NCBI GenBank assembly: GCA_035363115.1
Contig: DAOSEM010000005.1
Span: forward strand, 1 to 64,000
Reading direction: 5' to 3'
Origin: Syntrophales bacterium
GTDB lineage: Bacteria > Desulfobacterota > Syntrophia > Syntrophales > PHBD01
DNA length: 64,000 nucleotides
Part shown: one piece after another, positions 63,212-64,000 of the stretch
How positions within the stretch are numbered: position 1 is the stretch's first letter
How the letters are laid out: each line of letters starts with the position of its first letter
Position numbers and translations under genes: made by a program
The notes under the pieces: generated by a model
The model's database searches: none
The model's input: only the letters and a program-made list of their open reading frames with translations
What the model was told of the DNA's origin: nothing

Positions 63212-63589
63212 ATGACGTTATTGGAAAAGCGGAAAGGTTTCACCCTGATCGAAATGATTGTGGTCTTGGTGGTGCTGGGGATTCTTGCGGCGGTGGCAAC
63301 TGCCAAGTTTTTTAACATGCAGACGGAGGCAAAAACAAAAGCTGCCCAGGCCGCTGTGGCCAGCGCACAATCCGCAATATCCATGGGCTTTTCGCAACAT
63401 CTGGTCAATCCTTCCTCCCCGAATCATGTTGCCGGCCCGGCGGAGGCGTGCACCAAGGTGGCGTTGAGCGGTGCCACGGGAGTCGTCTATACGGTCACCT
63501 GCGACGGCGACGACTGGGACGTAGTATCAAGCAGCATCACCGCTAATTACGACGGCACGACGGCAACGGGCACATGGAACAGGCCCTGA
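63212..63589 (+). CDS. Type IV pilin, paralogue of the 38.5-kb pilin
   Basis: 125 residues. Leader EKRKG|FTLIEMIVV, hydrophobic helix, and two Cys (ACTK, VTCDGD). The end ITANYDGTTATGTWNRP matches the first pilin (ANYDTKSATGTWTKP), and the KAAQAAVASAQSAISM stretch is shared. AGGAG lies 7 nt upstream. No sigma-54 promoter is seen here, so the two pilins may be made under different conditions. Confidence 0.9.
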   Translation: MTLLEKRKGFTLIEMIVVLVVLGILAAVATAKFFNMQTEAKTKAAQAAVASAQSAISMGFSQHLVNPSSPNHVAGPAEACTKVALSGATGVVYTVTCDGDDWDVVSSSITANYDGTTATGTWNRP

Positions 63590-63620
63590 AAAGAGGGCAG
63601 AAGTTCTTACGTTTGCCGGG

Positions 63621-63656
63621 AGCAAGGGGGAACAGGAAAGCCTGTTCCCCCTTGCT
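63621..63656. terminator. Hairpin between pilin and rimO
   Basis: AGCAAGGGGGAACAGG pairs perfectly with CCTGTTCCCCCTTGCT (16 bp) around AAAG. It touches the rimO stop codon and serves both converging genes, though T runs are short. Confidence 0.75.
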
Positions 63657-64000
63657 TATGCGAAGAGATCATACACATCCGAGCCGGTGATCCGGAACGT
63701 CCGGAACTGCCCGGTCTTCATGCCCTTCTTCTTGAGGCAGGTCACCCCGTCGATCTCCGGTGCCTGCCGGCGGCAGCGGCCGACCAGGGGATAATCGGGG
63801 TTCTCGCCCGGTCCCTCCACCAGCACTTCCTGCATGGTCCCGACGAGCGAGGCGTTGATCTCAGCAGAGATTTCCGCCTGCTCCTCCATCAGGACCTGCC
63901 ATCTCCTCTCCTTCTCCTTCTTCGATATCCGCTGGGGCATCTCCGCCGCCGGCGTTCCCTCCTCCTTTGAATAGACGAAGACGCCCAGGTGGTCGAACCG
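63656..64000 (-). CDS. rimO: Ribosomal protein S12 methylthiotransferase RimO, C-terminal part
   Basis: The last 114 residues of a radical-SAM enzyme that thiomethylates Asp88 of ribosomal protein S12. The visible part begins HLGVFVYSKEEGTPAAEMPQ, continues with the linker after the radical-SAM core and ends with the TRAM domain, closing in GSDVYDLFA. The Fe-S cluster motifs lie beyond the window. The frame is open at position 64000. Confidence 0.92.
   Translation of the reverse strand, partial: RFDHLGVFVYSKEEGTPAAEMPQRISKKEKERRWQVLMEEQAEISAEINASLVGTMQEVLVEGPGENPDYPLVGRCRRQAPEIDGVTCLKKKGMKTGQFRTFRITGSDVYDLFA

Noticed and set aside
1..64000. CRISPR array or phage region
   Set aside because: No evenly spaced direct repeats, cas genes, integrase or phage structural genes were seen.

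Overview
The window is a GC-rich bacterial chromosome segment whose gene content fits a delta-proteobacterial (Desulfobacterota, Syntrophales-like) organism: a fused FeoA-FeoB, two-partner secretion with a FecR-domain partner, an MSHA-type pilus and a sigma-54 regulator. This placement is an inference from content and style, not from a marker-gene comparison.

Layout: 1-5 kb holds a truncated exported protein, a MscS channel, a receiver-PAS-LuxR regulator, a metallo-beta-lactamase-fold hydrolase and a flavodoxin. 5-11.8 kb (minus strand) is a tight housekeeping run in transcription order pgpA, cinA, thpR, recA, recX, alaS. Then come feoAB, an OFA-type MFS transporter and a Ski2-like helicase. 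18-23 kb (plus) is a two-partner secretion set (TpsB, GLUG-containing TpsA, FecR-domain protein). tRNA-Gln and tRNA-Glu follow on the minus strand, then ccdA-type transporter, TlpA-like lipoprotein, fmt and rsmB as one minus-strand unit.

27.3-38.9 kb (plus) is the first half of an MSHA-type type IV pilus locus: small HTH protein, PilM-PilN fusion, PilO, PilP-like, MshL secretin, MshM-like ATPase carrying LysM and SPOR domains, MshE motor ATPase, MshG platform, a membrane-anchored sigma-54 activator, then a major pilin behind a good sigma-54 promoter. The minor pilins expected next lie only at 56.5-60.9 kb. The last of them is one 1125-residue protein joining a MshO/PilW-like prepilin, a CFI-box membrane domain, a MshP/PilX-like prepilin and a large beta-rich tail. 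A second pilin paralogous to the first is at 63.2 kb.

Between the pilin and the minor pilins is a foreign island of about 16 kb. It opens with an IS256-family relic and continues with AT-rich genes for a GT-C-like membrane protein with TPRs, a polyprenyl-phosphate glycosyltransferase, an ATP-grasp ligase, an SDR, a dehydroquinate synthase, a class II DAHP synthase, a UPF0104 membrane protein and a frameshifted methyltransferase. It is interrupted by a dead IS5-type element which itself holds an intact-looking IS21 element with a 6-bp target duplication. A compositionally different part (RffA-type aminotransferase and a GT-C protein) closes it. The likely theme is surface glycan or pilin modification, with two shikimate-entry enzymes suggesting an unusual carbocyclic building block.

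The right end holds a UbiA-type prenyltransferase, a GT2 glycosyltransferase, a PilZ protein, the second pilin and the C-terminal end of rimO.
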